Assembly: GCF_001513955.1 (NCBI RefSeq) | Contig: NZ_KQ948144.1 | Location: 1,071,076 to 1,135,075, forward strand | Reading direction: 5' to 3' | DNA: 64,000 nucleotides | Origin: Streptomyces pseudovenezuelae | GTDB lineage: Bacteria; Actinomycetota; Actinomycetes; Streptomycetales; Streptomycetaceae | Shown: positions 22,584 through 31,261 of the stretch, piece after piece | Layout: every line of letters starts with the position of its first letter | Position numbering within the stretch: the first letter of the stretch is position 1 | The notes under the pieces: model-generated | The model's input: only the letters and a program-made list of their open reading frames with translations | Told to the model about the DNA's origin: nothing | Database searches by the model: none | Made by a program: the position numbers and the translations under genes

Positions 22584-22898
22584 GTGCCCGCTGCCGCACT
22601 GAAGCCGAAGCCGTTCCCGACCCAGTCCACCGCGAAGCACCCCGTGCTGCTCGACCTGCCGTACACCCCCGTGGAGAAGCGCCCGTTGCCGCCGGGCCGC
22701 CCCCGCGAGTGGTACGTCACCCACAACCGCCGCCTCAAGGCGATGCGGCTCGCGATCGCCCTGCTCGACTCCGGCGTCTACGTGCCGAACCAGGCCCGCA
22801 ACGAGACGATCCGGGACACGGCGGAGACGATCGGTGTCCACCCGCCGTCGGACACCACGTGCCACATGGTGCGGGCGCTGATGCGATACGCGCGGTGA
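22584..22898 (+). CDS. Conserved hypothetical protein
   Basis: A 104-residue basic, soluble protein that I do not recognise. The N-terminal 30 residues are Pro/Lys-rich; the rest (about 40-104) looks helical, with EWYVTHNRRLKAMRLAIAL and TIRDTAETIGVHPPSDTTCH. GTG 22584 is chosen because AGGAGG ends 6 bp before it, whereas an ATG two codons earlier touches that site. TAGAAT at 22511-22516 is a good -10 candidate without a clear -35. The gene ends at a strong hairpin shared with the convergent neighbour. Confidence 0.75.
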   Translation: MPAAALKPKPFPTQSTAKHPVLLDLPYTPVEKRPLPPGRPREWYVTHNRRLKAMRLAIALLDSGVYVPNQARNETIRDTAETIGVHPPSDTTCHMVRALMRYAR

Positions 22899-22903
22899 GC
22901 CTC

Positions 22904-22943
22904 GGCGCCGGGCGCCCTCCCCCGTGAGGGGGCGCCCGGCGCC
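22904..22943. terminator. Bidirectional hairpin terminator
   Basis: A perfect 14-bp G/C stem (22904-22917 with 22930-22943) and 12-nt loop lie between convergent genes, 5 bp from each stop. Confidence 0.82.
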
Positions 22944-22947
22944 GCGG

Positions 22948-24147
22948 TCAGCCCGCGGGTTCGGCCAGTTCCTTCTCCAGCGGTGTCCGGAACCGCGGCC
23001 GCACCCGGGTCGCCCCGACCCACTCCCGCAGCCGGGCGGCCTCCACCGCGATGGCCGCCTCCGCGTCGCGCCCCACGCCCTCGGTGTCCAGCAACCGCCA
23101 GACGATCTCCCCGTCGGGCCGCTGAGCCCAACCACCCACCACCCGTCCGTTCCACCACACCGTCGGCCCCACGTTGCCGCTGCGGTCGAAGAGCGGGGGC
23201 CGCAGCGCCGGGGCCAGATACCAGTCCCGCTGCTGCCAGCCCATCGCCGTCGGATCGAGTCCGGGAAGCAACGCCGCCCAGGGCTCCCCGGGTTCCGCGA
23301 CCGGACCGTCGTCGCCCTCGACGACGTAGGCCCGGCCCTCGTCGACGGAAACCGCGACCGCGCGGACCGCCGTAAGGGCGCGGCGCACGTCGGTCACCTT
23401 CCAGCCCGTCCACCACTTCAGGTCCGCCTCCGTGGCCGGCCCGCACACGGCGAGCCAGCGGCGCAGCAACTCCGCCTGGGCCTCGGCCACATCGAGCTCG
23501 GGGTGCGGCGGCGCCACCGCCCAGCGGAACTGCGAGGACATCCAGGTGCCGAGCGGCCGCCCGCGGACCACCTTGCCCTCCACGCCGAGCACCCGCAGCA
23601 GGCGGCTCGCGACGGTGTGGACGCCCTCGTAGCTCTTCCCGGCCGCGTACGCGAACTGCTCCCGCAGCCGCGGCTCGTCCTCGGCGAGCTCCGTCGCCGT
23701 GGCCTGCCCGCGCCGGGCGAGCGCGGCCAGCGCCGACTCCTCGACCTCCTTCAGCCAGGTCGCGTCCGGGGCACCGGCCTTCGCCATGTCCTTGATGAGC
23801 GCGGCCCGTTCCCGTGCCGCGACCGTGAGGCCGGTCGAGGCGTGCACGACCGCGGTGAGCTCGGTCGGGAACGCGAACACGGTGTGCCGCATCCCGTGCA
23901 TCCGCACCAGGGACCGGTCCTCGTACAACGCCCGCTCGGTCTCGGCGACGGTCCGGGAGGGCTCCGTGAGCCGCGCGCCGACCGCCAGATACACGGTCGC
24001 GGGGTCGGAGCCGTGCAGTGCCACCAGCGCGTCGGCCACCTCCTCGGGACTTCCCACGCGGGCCGCCCCGGCCAGCTGCTGCCGCAGCCCGAGCCGAGCC
24101 CGCCGCTCGCCCACCCCGATGTATCGCACTTCGTCGTCCAGGCCCAT
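22948..24147 (-). CDS. AlkZ-like winged-helix DNA-binding protein
   Basis: A 399-residue protein of the HTH_42 family (AlkZ/YcaQ-like). Known members are DNA glycosylases that unhook crosslinks or remove bulky alkyl adducts and use a QxQ or QxD catalytic motif in the N-terminal region. Here the equivalent segment reads VALHGSDPATVYLA, so the double-Gln motif is not present, and glycosylase activity is doubtful. Three winged-helix-like units and a C-terminal beta region (GNVGPTVWWNGRVVGGW) are visible. The start is ATG 24147; an ATG three codons upstream is an alternative. Nearby genes give no clue to a DNA repair or antibiotic context. Confidence 0.8.
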   Translation of the reverse strand: MGLDDEVRYIGVGERRARLGLRQQLAGAARVGSPEEVADALVALHGSDPATVYLAVGARLTEPSRTVAETERALYEDRSLVRMHGMRHTVFAFPTELTAVVHASTGLTVAARERAALIKDMAKAGAPDATWLKEVEESALAALARRGQATATELAEDEPRLREQFAYAAGKSYEGVHTVASRLLRVLGVEGKVVRGRPLGTWMSSQFRWAVAPPHPELDVAEAQAELLRRWLAVCGPATEADLKWWTGWKVTDVRRALTAVRAVAVSVDEGRAYVVEGDDGPVAEPGEPWAALLPGLDPTAMGWQQRDWYLAPALRPPLFDRSGNVGPTVWWNGRVVGGWAQRPDGEIVWRLLDTEGVGRDAEAAIAVEAARLREWVGATRVRPRFRTPLEKELAEPAG

Positions 24148-24320
24148 ACGGCCCATCCTGGCCCAAGGCACTGACAACGCGCCCCGGAGGGCGCGGGGCC
24201 GGGCAGGTCACCCGATCGCCGTACCCGGCATGCGCACCGTGCCCCTCCGGCCCTTCACTGCGAGGAGGAGGTGGAGGACACCGGGGACCAGGAGGCGGCC
24301 ATGACGCACAGGCAGGGCGC

Positions 24321-25664
24321 ATGAACACCCCCGGCACCCCCGCCGGCCGAGCGGAGCACGGCCGGGCCGCCCGCAGACGCGTCCCCCGCTCCGCCCACGC
24401 CGGCTGGATCCCCTCCGCCGACCGCCACGACCCCGTCGCCGTACTGGAACGCCAGGGCCGCGACCGCCTCCCGGAACTGCTGCCGATCCGGTACGGCAGG
24501 ATGTCGTCCTCCCCCCTCGCCTTCCTGCGCGGCGCGACCGCCGTGATGGCCGCCGACCTCGCCGCCCAGCCCCACACCGGCCTCACCGTGCAGCTCTGCG
24601 GCGACGCCCATCTGCTCAACTTCGGTCTGTACGCCTCCCCGGAACGCTCCCTCCTGTTCGACGTCAACGACTTCGACGAGACCTTCCCCGGCCCCTTCGA
24701 GTGGGACGTCAAACGGCTCGCCGCGAGCGTCGCCGTGGCCGCCCGCGAGAACGGGCACAGCGAGGACAAGGCCCACCGGGCGGCGGGGGAGGCGGTCACC
24801 GCGTACCGCGCGGCCATGCACCGGCTGGCCCGCATGGGCGAGCTGGAGGTCTGGCACGCGAGCGTCGACGCCGACAGCCTGCTGCCCCTCGTCCGCTCCG
24901 GCCGCCGGCGCGTGGAGTCCAGCCTCACCCGCGCCCGCCGCCGCACCAGCCTCCAGGCCCTCGGCAAGCTCACGGAGGTCGTCGACGGCCGCCGCCGCAT
25001 CATCCACGACCCGCCGCTCCTCGAACCGGCCGGCGTTCCCGACATGGCCGGCCTGCGCAAGATCTTCTGCGACTACCGCTCCACGCTCTCCGAGGAACGC
25101 CGGCTGCTCCTGGACCGGTACCGCTTCGTCGACGCGGCCCGCAAGGTCGTCGGCGTCGGCAGCGTCGGCCTGCGCTGCTTCATCGTGCTGCTGGCCGGAC
25201 GGGACCTCGACGACCCGCTGTTCCTGCAGATCAAGGAGGCGCGGACGTCCGTCCTGGAGGAACATCTGCCGCACGGCCCCTACGTCCATCCCGGCCGCCG
25301 TGTCGTCGTGGGCCAGCGTCTGCTCCAGGCGACGAACGACATCTTCCTGGGCTGGATGAGCGGACCACAGGGGCGGGCCTTCTACTGGCGCCGGCTGCGT
25401 GACATGAAGGGGGCCGCGGAGGTCGCCGGCATGTCCCCGGCGGACCTCAGGGCCTATGCCCGCCTGTGCGGCGGCACGCTGGCCCACGCCCACGCACGCT
25501 CCGGCGACCGCATCGCCATCGCCGCGTACCTGGGGGGCGCCGACACCTTCGACCGGGCGGTCGCCGACTTCGCGCTCGCCTACGCCGCCCGGACCACGTC
25601 CGACCACGCGACCCTGTGCGCCGCCATCGCGGCAGGCGTCGTCAGGGCCGCCCCGGGCGAGTGA
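24321..25664 (+). CDS. DUF2252 family protein
   Basis: A 447-residue soluble protein. The motif LCGDAHLLNFG (Asp95) looks like the catalytic loop of aminoglycoside-kinase-like enzymes, and DVNDFDE (Asp117, Asp119) resembles their metal-binding Asp. This fits membership of the protein-kinase-like fold, but no DUF2252 substrate is known to me. ATG 24321 overlaps the stop of a 17-codon frame beginning with GTG 24271 in an ATGA junction; that short frame has a better ribosome-binding site and might couple translation, though it is more likely chance. The gene converges on the hydrolase-kinase fusion gene, whose product also has a kinase fold. Confidence 0.83.
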   Translation: MNTPGTPAGRAEHGRAARRRVPRSAHAGWIPSADRHDPVAVLERQGRDRLPELLPIRYGRMSSSPLAFLRGATAVMAADLAAQPHTGLTVQLCGDAHLLNFGLYASPERSLLFDVNDFDETFPGPFEWDVKRLAASVAVAARENGHSEDKAHRAAGEAVTAYRAAMHRLARMGELEVWHASVDADSLLPLVRSGRRRVESSLTRARRRTSLQALGKLTEVVDGRRRIIHDPPLLEPAGVPDMAGLRKIFCDYRSTLSEERRLLLDRYRFVDAARKVVGVGSVGLRCFIVLLAGRDLDDPLFLQIKEARTSVLEEHLPHGPYVHPGRRVVVGQRLLQATNDIFLGWMSGPQGRAFYWRRLRDMKGAAEVAGMSPADLRAYARLCGGTLAHAHARSGDRIAIAAYLGGADTFDRAVADFALAYAARTTSDHATLCAAIAAGVVRAAPGE

Positions 25665-25680
25665 GCCCCGGCCTCCCCCT

Positions 25681-25718
25681 TCACCCGTACTGCTCCATGC
25701 TCACCCGTACTGCTCCAT
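25681..25718. repeat. 20-bp tandem duplication at a gene end
   Basis: The 18 bases at 25681-25698 are repeated exactly at 25701-25718 (period 20). The right-hand copy encodes the last codons (MEQYG and stop) of the fusion gene on the minus strand; the left-hand copy lies outside it. The period is not a multiple of three. Confidence 0.9.
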
Positions 25719-27332
25719 CAACTCCCGCACATACAACTCCAGTCGCCCGCTCAACACCTCGGACGTCAGCTCGGTCCGCCCGAGTTCGCGCCACGGCCCG
25801 GCGAGCTTCGCCGCGTCGGGGCAGTAGGCGAGCGCGTCGAGGAGCCGCCAGTACAAGTGGTCCGGTCCGTCCGCGAGCCGGCGCCCGCCGTGCGCCTCGT
25901 ACCGCTGCCGGAACGCGAGACCGTGTGCGGGGCCGTGCAGCAGGGCGAGGGCGGTCGAGCAGTGGGCCACGTCCAGATCGGCGGGGCCCCAGGAGGTCTC
26001 CACCCAGTCGACCACCCCGCTGATCCGCAGCTCGGCGCCCACCCCGGTGAACAGCACGTTCCCGGGATGGAAGTCCCGGTGCAGGAAGCACCCTTCGTAC
26101 GGCGGCGGGTCCTGGCGGATCACGTCCACGGCCCGCTCCCACAGCGGGCCCCGCACGCCCCGCACCTTCTCCGGCCAGGCCCACGCCTGGTAGGTACGCG
26201 GCCGCTCCTCGGGGACGACCTGATGGATCCGCACGAGTTGGGCCGCCAGCAGGTCCAGCCGCCGGTCGAGATCCTCCTCGTCGACCCGCACACCTCCCGG
26301 CAGCCGGGACATCAACAGCGAGGGATGGTCGCAGTGTTCGCCTGAGGCGTCGACGGCGACGGGCGCGGGGGCCGGAACGCCCTCGACGTCGGCGAGCAGC
26401 GCCAGGACCGAGGCCTCGCGGCCCAGCAGTCCGGGGGCGTGCCGGCGGAAGAAGGGCTTCACGAACGACCGCAGGACCAGCTCGGTGCCGTCGTCGAGTT
26501 CGAGCCGGCGCATCTGGGAGCTCCAGCCTCCTGACAAGCACCCCGAGTCGACGACCGAACGGCCCTCGGGGAGCTGCTTGGCCACCCAGCCCCGCGTCGC
26601 CGTCCATCCCCCGTCGCCGAGCCCCGTCAGCAACTCGGACACCAACGCCCGCCGCGCGTCCGCGTGATCACCCAGCCACCGCCCCAACTGATGGTCGGCA
26701 TCCGGCAGTTCGAGGCGCGTGAACTGGGACCGGAAGGCCAGCGCCTCCTGCACGGCCTCCGTCACCTCCGGCGGGATCACCGCGTCCGTGCCCGGTACCG
26801 CGAGCACCGCCCGCCCCTCGTGGGCCCGCAGCGCATCGAGCGCGGGGGCCCGCCGCCAGCTGTCCGGCCGGCGGATGATCTCGCTGAACTCCCCGTCGCC
26901 GTGCCCGAACGGCACGTCCCAGGCCTCACCGGCGTACACGGCCGGCGCGCACAGCCCCAGAGCCACCACCCGCTCGCCGTAGTGCCGGGCGAGGTCCGCC
27001 ACCGTCTGCCCGCTCATGCTGAACCCCACCAGCACCAGCGGCCCGTCCGCCGGGGTGTGCGCGTCGATCACGGCGACCGCCTGCTCGAACCGTCGCCGCA
27101 GACTCAACTCGGCGAGTACGCCCGAGCTTTGGCCGTGCCCGGAGAAGTCGAAGGCGAGCGCACGGCAGCCGTGCGCCACGAACTCGTCGAGCAGCGGCAG
27201 CAGTCGCTGCTTGCTCCCGCGGCCCGCTCCGTGCAGCAGCACGGCGGTCGGATTCCCGGCCACGAAAGAGCCGCCGCCATACACGCCGGCGAGGCGCTCA
27301 CCGGCGTATTCCTGTGTCACGTGCTCGTGCAT
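25701..27332 (-). CDS. Fusion of alpha/beta hydrolase and APH-type kinase
   Basis: A 543-residue protein with two enzyme domains in one continuous frame. Residues 1-240 are an alpha/beta hydrolase (dienelactone hydrolase-like): oxyanion LLHGAGRGS, nucleophile elbow VGFSMSGQ with Ser105, an acid in PGTDAVIPPE and His in DADHQLGRW. Residues about 255-543 are an aminoglycoside phosphotransferase (APH/choline-kinase) domain: catalytic loop FLHRDFHPGNVLF with Asp420 and metal-binding Asp442 in VVDWVE. Both active sites look intact. APH-fold enzymes phosphorylate sugars, antibiotics or amino alcohols; the pairing suggests one substrate is handled in two steps, which is inference. ATG 27332 has no close ribosome-binding site that I can see clearly. 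The neighbour on the other strand is a small membrane protein. Confidence 0.9.
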   Translation of the reverse strand: MHEHVTQEYAGERLAGVYGGGSFVAGNPTAVLLHGAGRGSKQRLLPLLDEFVAHGCRALAFDFSGHGQSSGVLAELSLRRRFEQAVAVIDAHTPADGPLVLVGFSMSGQTVADLARHYGERVVALGLCAPAVYAGEAWDVPFGHGDGEFSEIIRRPDSWRRAPALDALRAHEGRAVLAVPGTDAVIPPEVTEAVQEALAFRSQFTRLELPDADHQLGRWLGDHADARRALVSELLTGLGDGGWTATRGWVAKQLPEGRSVVDSGCLSGGWSSQMRRLELDDGTELVLRSFVKPFFRRHAPGLLGREASVLALLADVEGVPAPAPVAVDASGEHCDHPSLLMSRLPGGVRVDEEDLDRRLDLLAAQLVRIHQVVPEERPRTYQAWAWPEKVRGVRGPLWERAVDVIRQDPPPYEGCFLHRDFHPGNVLFTGVGAELRISGVVDWVETSWGPADLDVAHCSTALALLHGPAHGLAFRQRYEAHGGRRLADGPDHLYWRLLDALAYCPDAAKLAGPWRELGRTELTSEVLSGRLELYVRELMEQYG

Positions 27333-27435
27333 CTTTCAACTCCGGGTACGGCGAAAAGCTGCGCGCAGGGCAGGCATCAGCACGCCTGTCCGGGGCTAGT
27401 CTTCTACACCACACCCACGCACACGGAGGCCCGTC

Positions 27436-27747
27436 ATGGGCACCATTGTCCTTTCCGGGACCGTCGTCCTGGTCATCCTGGGCTTCGGGAACCACACCTG
27501 GTGGCTCGTCGCCGTCGCCCTGCTCTTCGTGTACATGCAGTACGGCCGGGGCGGTGCCTCGGCGTCCTCGTCAGGCGGCTCAGGGGGCGGTTCGTCCGGC
27601 GCGTCGTCCGGCGGTGGTTCGGGGGCCGCGCCCGGCAGCTACCGGGCCTACCGCGCCCGCCGGGACAAGCAGGCCAGATGGGACCGCCGGTACCGCCGCG
27701 AGCGTCCCCTGGAGTCCCGCCGGCAGGCGCGCGAGAGAAACGGCTAG
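27436..27747 (+). CDS. Small membrane protein with Gly/Ser-rich linker
   Basis: A 103-residue protein. One or two membrane segments span residues 5-36 (TIVLSGTVVLVILGFG and WWLVAVALLFVYMQYG). A Gly/Ser-rich linker follows at about 40-67, then a very basic tail (RAYRARRDKQARWDRRYRR) that could touch membrane lipids or nucleic acid. GGAGG upstream supports the ATG. Divergent from the hydrolase-kinase fusion; its stop is 3 bp from the convergent pspAB gene. Function unknown. Confidence 0.72.
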   Translation: MGTIVLSGTVVLVILGFGNHTWWLVAVALLFVYMQYGRGGASASSSGGSGGGSSGASSGGGSGAAPGSYRAYRARRDKQARWDRRYRRERPLESRRQARERNG

Positions 27748-27750
27748 GGC

Positions 27751-28335
27751 TCAGAGACCGGGAGCGCCCCACAGGGGGAACCACCGGTTCAGGTCCTGTT
27801 CGACCCGCAGATCGTTCGTGAGCGCGGCCTTCACCCGCAGCTCCAGGGAGTTGTCGCGCCGCTGTCCGGCACCGGGCAGCGGCGCGAAGGGGTAGAAGGT
27901 GCCGCGCTTGTAGAGGTAGACCAGCGCGAGGGATTGGCCCTCGGTGTTCTGGAACCCGGCGAGCGAGCACAGCAGTTGCGGCCCGAAGCCGTTGACCTCC
28001 ATCGAACTGTTCACCGCGTGCAGGTCGTTGACCAGTTGCGGCAGCTGGTCCGGGGTGCGCTCGGAGACCAGCCAGGAGTAGCCGAACTCGTCCCTGGCGA
28101 GCCGCACGGGCGGACCGTCCCGGTCGGCGTCCGCGTCCAGCAGGGCCTGGACCTCCCGGTGCGACTGCTCGAAGGCCGCGCCCTCGACCGTGGCGAAGCA
28201 CACCGCCCCGCGCCCGGTCGGCGTGAAGGAGGCGGCCGCCTCCAGGGTGACGGCCGCCGACGGCAGCGCGAAGAGCCGGTCGAGATCGGGCGCGACGGGC
28301 TTCGTACGCCCGAGCAGGATGTCCAGCAGCCCCAT
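27751..28335 (-). CDS. pspAB: PspA-associated protein PspAB
   Basis: A 194-residue soluble protein that matches the actinobacterial PspAB family, which accompanies the phage-shock protein PspA in membrane stress. The N-terminus MGLLDILLGRTKPVAPDLDR and the segment PSAAVTLEAA are typical. It starts 2 bp after the stop of htpX, so the two form an operon. The pspA gene is not in the window. The molecular role of PspAB is not settled. Confidence 0.85.
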   Translation of the reverse strand: MGLLDILLGRTKPVAPDLDRLFALPSAAVTLEAAASFTPTGRGAVCFATVEGAAFEQSHREVQALLDADADRDGPPVRLARDEFGYSWLVSERTPDQLPQLVNDLHAVNSSMEVNGFGPQLLCSLAGFQNTEGQSLALVYLYKRGTFYPFAPLPGAGQRRDNSLELRVKAALTNDLRVEQDLNRWFPLWGAPGL

Positions 28336-28337
28336 CC

Positions 28338-29255
28338 TCAGCCCGCCTTCCCGGGCTCCACGGGCTCACCCAGCTCCGTGGAGATCCGCCCCAGTTGCTC
28401 CAGCCGCTGTTCCAGCGACGGGTGGGTGGAGAAGATCCGCTCGATGCCGGGCTCCTTGCCGGTGGCCGGGGTGAAGTAGAAGGCGTTGAAGGCCTGGGCG
28501 GTGCGCAGGTCCTTGGTGGGGATGCGGGCGAGGTCTCCGGTGACCTTGGTGAGCGCGGAGGCGAGGGCCGAGGGCCGGCCGGTGAGGAGGGCCGCAGCCC
28601 GGTCCGCCGCCAGCTCCCGGTACCGGGACAGCGCCCTGATCAGCAGGAAGCTGAGCGCGTACACGGCCGCCGAGACACCCATCACGGCGGCGAAGATCAC
28701 GGCGGTGTTCTGGTCCTTCCGCCCGCCGAACAGCTGGCTGTAGAACGCGAACCGCACGATCAGCCCGGCGATCACCCCGAGGAAGGACGCGATGGTGATC
28801 ACGGCGACGTCCTTGTGCGCCACGTGCGACAACTCGTGCGCGAGCACACCCTCCAGCTCGGCGGGCTCCAGCCGGTCGAGCAGCCCGGTCGTCACGCACA
28901 CCACGGCGTTCTCCGGGTTGCGGCCGGTGGCGAACGCGTTCGGCATGCCCATCGTGGACACCGCCACCACGGGCTTGGGCATGTCCGCGAGGGCGCACAA
29001 CCGGTCCACCACGGCATGCAGTTCGGGATACTCCACGGGGCCCACGACCCGCCCGCGCATCGCGAACATCGCGATCTTGTCGGAGAACCAGAACTGCGCC
29101 ACGAACATCATGGCGAGCAGCCCGACGACCAGCAGCCAGGACTTCAGCACCACGATCAAGGCGACGACGAACGCCACGTACAGCAGCCCGAGCAGGAACA
29201 TCGTGACCGTCATCCGCACGGTCAAACGCCGGTCGCTCCGGAAACGACTCCGCAT
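28338..29255 (-). CDS. htpX: Zinc metalloprotease HtpX
   Basis: A 305-residue membrane protease (M48) that degrades damaged membrane proteins. Two membrane segments lie at about 15-57 and two more around 150-175 and 185-208. The zinc site is HELSH (His140, Glu141, His144) with the third ligand Glu214 in SRYRELAADRA. ATG 29255 gives the usual HtpX length; a GTG two codons upstream is possible. It is the first gene of a pair with pspAB, which fits a membrane-quality-control unit. Confidence 0.93.
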   Translation of the reverse strand: MRSRFRSDRRLTVRMTVTMFLLGLLYVAFVVALIVVLKSWLLVVGLLAMMFVAQFWFSDKIAMFAMRGRVVGPVEYPELHAVVDRLCALADMPKPVVAVSTMGMPNAFATGRNPENAVVCVTTGLLDRLEPAELEGVLAHELSHVAHKDVAVITIASFLGVIAGLIVRFAFYSQLFGGRKDQNTAVIFAAVMGVSAAVYALSFLLIRALSRYRELAADRAAALLTGRPSALASALTKVTGDLARIPTKDLRTAQAFNAFYFTPATGKEPGIERIFSTHPSLEQRLEQLGRISTELGEPVEPGKAG

Positions 29256-29423
29256 CTCCACCACCCCGCAGTCAGGCACTCGCCCCACCTTTCAGTGTGC
29301 ACCCGGCCCCGCCCATGAAGCGGTCCCGATCAGCCCTAGGACCAGCAAAGGCTCAGGCCCTGATCCCGGCCTCAGTAGCTCGCCCAGCTCCGCGGACCCG
29401 CGCGGCACATCCGCCGTGGGAGA

Positions 29424-30782
29424 TCAACGCCCCACGGACTGCCGGGCCCGGTACCGCAGCCTGTCGTCCGGGTCGTCGAGCAGCGCGACGGCCGCCCGCA
29501 GCGGTACGAGCCCCTCGTGCGCGTCGAGCAGCCGGAACGCGGAGAGGCGCACCTGCCGGGGCCGCTCGGCCGCCAGCCGCTCCATCAGCCACCGCTCGTC
29601 CAGCATCCGCGCGGACGGCACCAGCGCCAGGGTCGCCTCCCGCACCACACCGGGCGCGGGGTCGTCGAGCAGCGACCGCATGCGCGCCACGTCCGTCACG
29701 TCCAGCGCCCGCAGCCCGCCCACGGCCCGGGCCCGCACCGCAGCCACCGCGTGCGAGGTGAGCGCCCACAACAGCTCGGCATCGGTCCGGTCCCCGCACT
29801 CCGCGAGCCCGCTCACGGCCCCGGCCGGCAGCGCGGGACCAGCCGCCGCGCACCGCTCCCGGTACCAGGCGTGCGGATCGCCTCCCCCCTGCCGCAGGAC
29901 ATACCGGGCGCAGGCCCGCACCACCCCGGCCCGGTCCCCGAGAAAACCCTCCGCCTCCGCACTGCGCCCGGCCCGCCGCAACGCGGTGACCCCGGCAGCC
30001 CGGGGCTGCGCCCCACGGGCACCGAGCAGCGGTGCGAGTACGTCGTCGAAGGCGGCGGCGGCCTGCCCGCTCGCACCCGGCTGCGCGAGCCCCGCCAGGG
30101 CCGCGTCCGCGCACAGGGACTGGATGACCGTGTCGGTGTCCCGGGCGGCGGCGCGGGCGAGCTCGGCGGGGGAGAGGCACCCCTCCTCGACGGCCAGGCG
30201 GTACGCGTACCGCCGTGCGGTCCGGTCGGGATCGGTGTACAGCGGCGTGAGCGTCCCCCGGGGCGCGGCGCGCAGCAGCCGGGTGGCCAGGCCGATGACG
30301 ACGTCGCCCCGGTCCCGGCGCCCGACGCGCAGGATCAGTGGCAGCAGCCGTACCGCGGACTCGGCGTCGAGTACCTCTGCCAGCAGCCGTCGGGCCTCCG
30401 CACGCACCGGCGGTGCCCAGTCGGAGCACCGCACGACCAGCAGCGGGAGCAGCTCGGGACGCCTGGCGGCCCGCTCCAGAGCGGCTGCCCGGATCCGGCC
30501 CTGCCGGTGGCAGAGACCGAGCGCGAGCCATTCCGCAGTGAGCGGCCGGGCGCCGGAGCCGTCGGCGAGTGCTTCCGGCAGCGCCCGTCCGGCCTCGGTC
30601 CGCTCCCAGGCCGGCAGCCACCGGGGCTCGTCCGAACGCCAGGCGATCTCCCGTACCCCGGCGTCCAGCGCGGTCCAGGCGGCCGGGTCGGCCGTGTCGA
30701 CCGCCTCCCGCAGTGCTGCCCCCTCGGCGAGGCGCACCGCCGCCGCTGCCCCGTTCCCGCTGGTCCCGCCGTCCCCGCCCAT
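29424..30782 (-). CDS. HEAT-repeat-like protein
   Basis: A 452-residue soluble protein rich in Ala, Arg and Leu. Repeated units of about 30 residues with paired helices occur throughout, such as WAPPVRAEARRLLAEVLDAE, DPAPGVVREATLALVP and DPDDRLRYRARQSVGR; the Asp-Pro/Val-Arg pattern is that of HEAT or PBS-lyase HEAT-like repeats. It is probably a protein-interaction scaffold with no enzyme motif. The gene is flanked by htpX downstream on the same strand (168-bp gap) and by a small membrane protein upstream. Confidence 0.78.
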   Translation of the reverse strand: MGGDGGTSGNGAAAAVRLAEGAALREAVDTADPAAWTALDAGVREIAWRSDEPRWLPAWERTEAGRALPEALADGSGARPLTAEWLALGLCHRQGRIRAAALERAARRPELLPLLVVRCSDWAPPVRAEARRLLAEVLDAESAVRLLPLILRVGRRDRGDVVIGLATRLLRAAPRGTLTPLYTDPDRTARRYAYRLAVEEGCLSPAELARAAARDTDTVIQSLCADAALAGLAQPGASGQAAAAFDDVLAPLLGARGAQPRAAGVTALRRAGRSAEAEGFLGDRAGVVRACARYVLRQGGGDPHAWYRERCAAAGPALPAGAVSGLAECGDRTDAELLWALTSHAVAAVRARAVGGLRALDVTDVARMRSLLDDPAPGVVREATLALVPSARMLDERWLMERLAAERPRQVRLSAFRLLDAHEGLVPLRAAVALLDDPDDRLRYRARQSVGR

Positions 30783-30873
30783 GCCCGCTCCCGGCCTCGA
30801 TCCGTCCGGAGATCGTAGGCGGGACCGGCGCGAAAGGCCCCGCGATTTACCGGCTCGGCCCCGTGACGCGGCG

Positions 30874-31170
30874 CTAGTAGGACGCCCGGAAGTTCACGTA
30901 CCCCAGCAGCAGGATGACCGCGGCCACACTCCCGAGCACGATCGCCGTCGACCGCCAGGACGAACGCCGAGGCGTCCTCGGCCCAGGATCGGCGCGGAAC
31001 GGCTGGGGCCGCGGCGGGTTCTCCTTCCAGCGGGCGGCGAGCATCCGCGCCCGTGCCGAGGGCTCCTTGAACTCGGCCCCGTCGGCCCACCTGAGGTCGA
31101 ACTCCCGCTCCCCGTCGCCCTGTTCGGGCATCGCCCAACCCCCGTCAGCCTTCTCGAACAGTCGTGCCAC
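30874..31170 (-). CDS. Small tail-anchored membrane protein
   Basis: A 98-residue protein with a soluble, charged N-terminal part (FDLRWADGAEFKEPSARARM) and a single C-terminal membrane helix at about 75-92 (AIVLGSVAAVILLLGYV). Such tail-anchored small proteins are common beside glnA in Streptomyces. It sits just downstream of the glnA terminator on the same strand and may be read by leak-through or by its own promoter. Function unknown. Confidence 0.75.
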   Translation of the reverse strand: MARLFEKADGGWAMPEQGDGEREFDLRWADGAEFKEPSARARMLAARWKENPPRPQPFRADPGPRTPRRSSWRSTAIVLGSVAAVILLLGYVNFRASY

Positions 31171-31180
31171 AAACCATACG

Positions 31181-31220
31181 ACGGCGCCCCCGTCCCGGGA
31201 AACCGGGACGGGGGCGCCGT
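31181..31220 (-). terminator. glnA terminator
   Basis: A perfect 18-bp stem (31181-31198 with 31203-31220) closed by a 4-nt loop reading GAAA in the plus sense. It lies 41 bp after the glnA stop and 10 bp before the next start. Confidence 0.88.
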
Positions 31221-31261
31221 AGAACCACCGTGAGACCGCCGTGGGACGGCCTACGGGTCGA

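Noticed and set aside
24271..24324. A 17-codon ORF overlapping the DUF2252 start by ATGA
   Set aside because: It has a good ribosome-binding site, but no conservation can be judged and coupling is only possible; not called as a gene.
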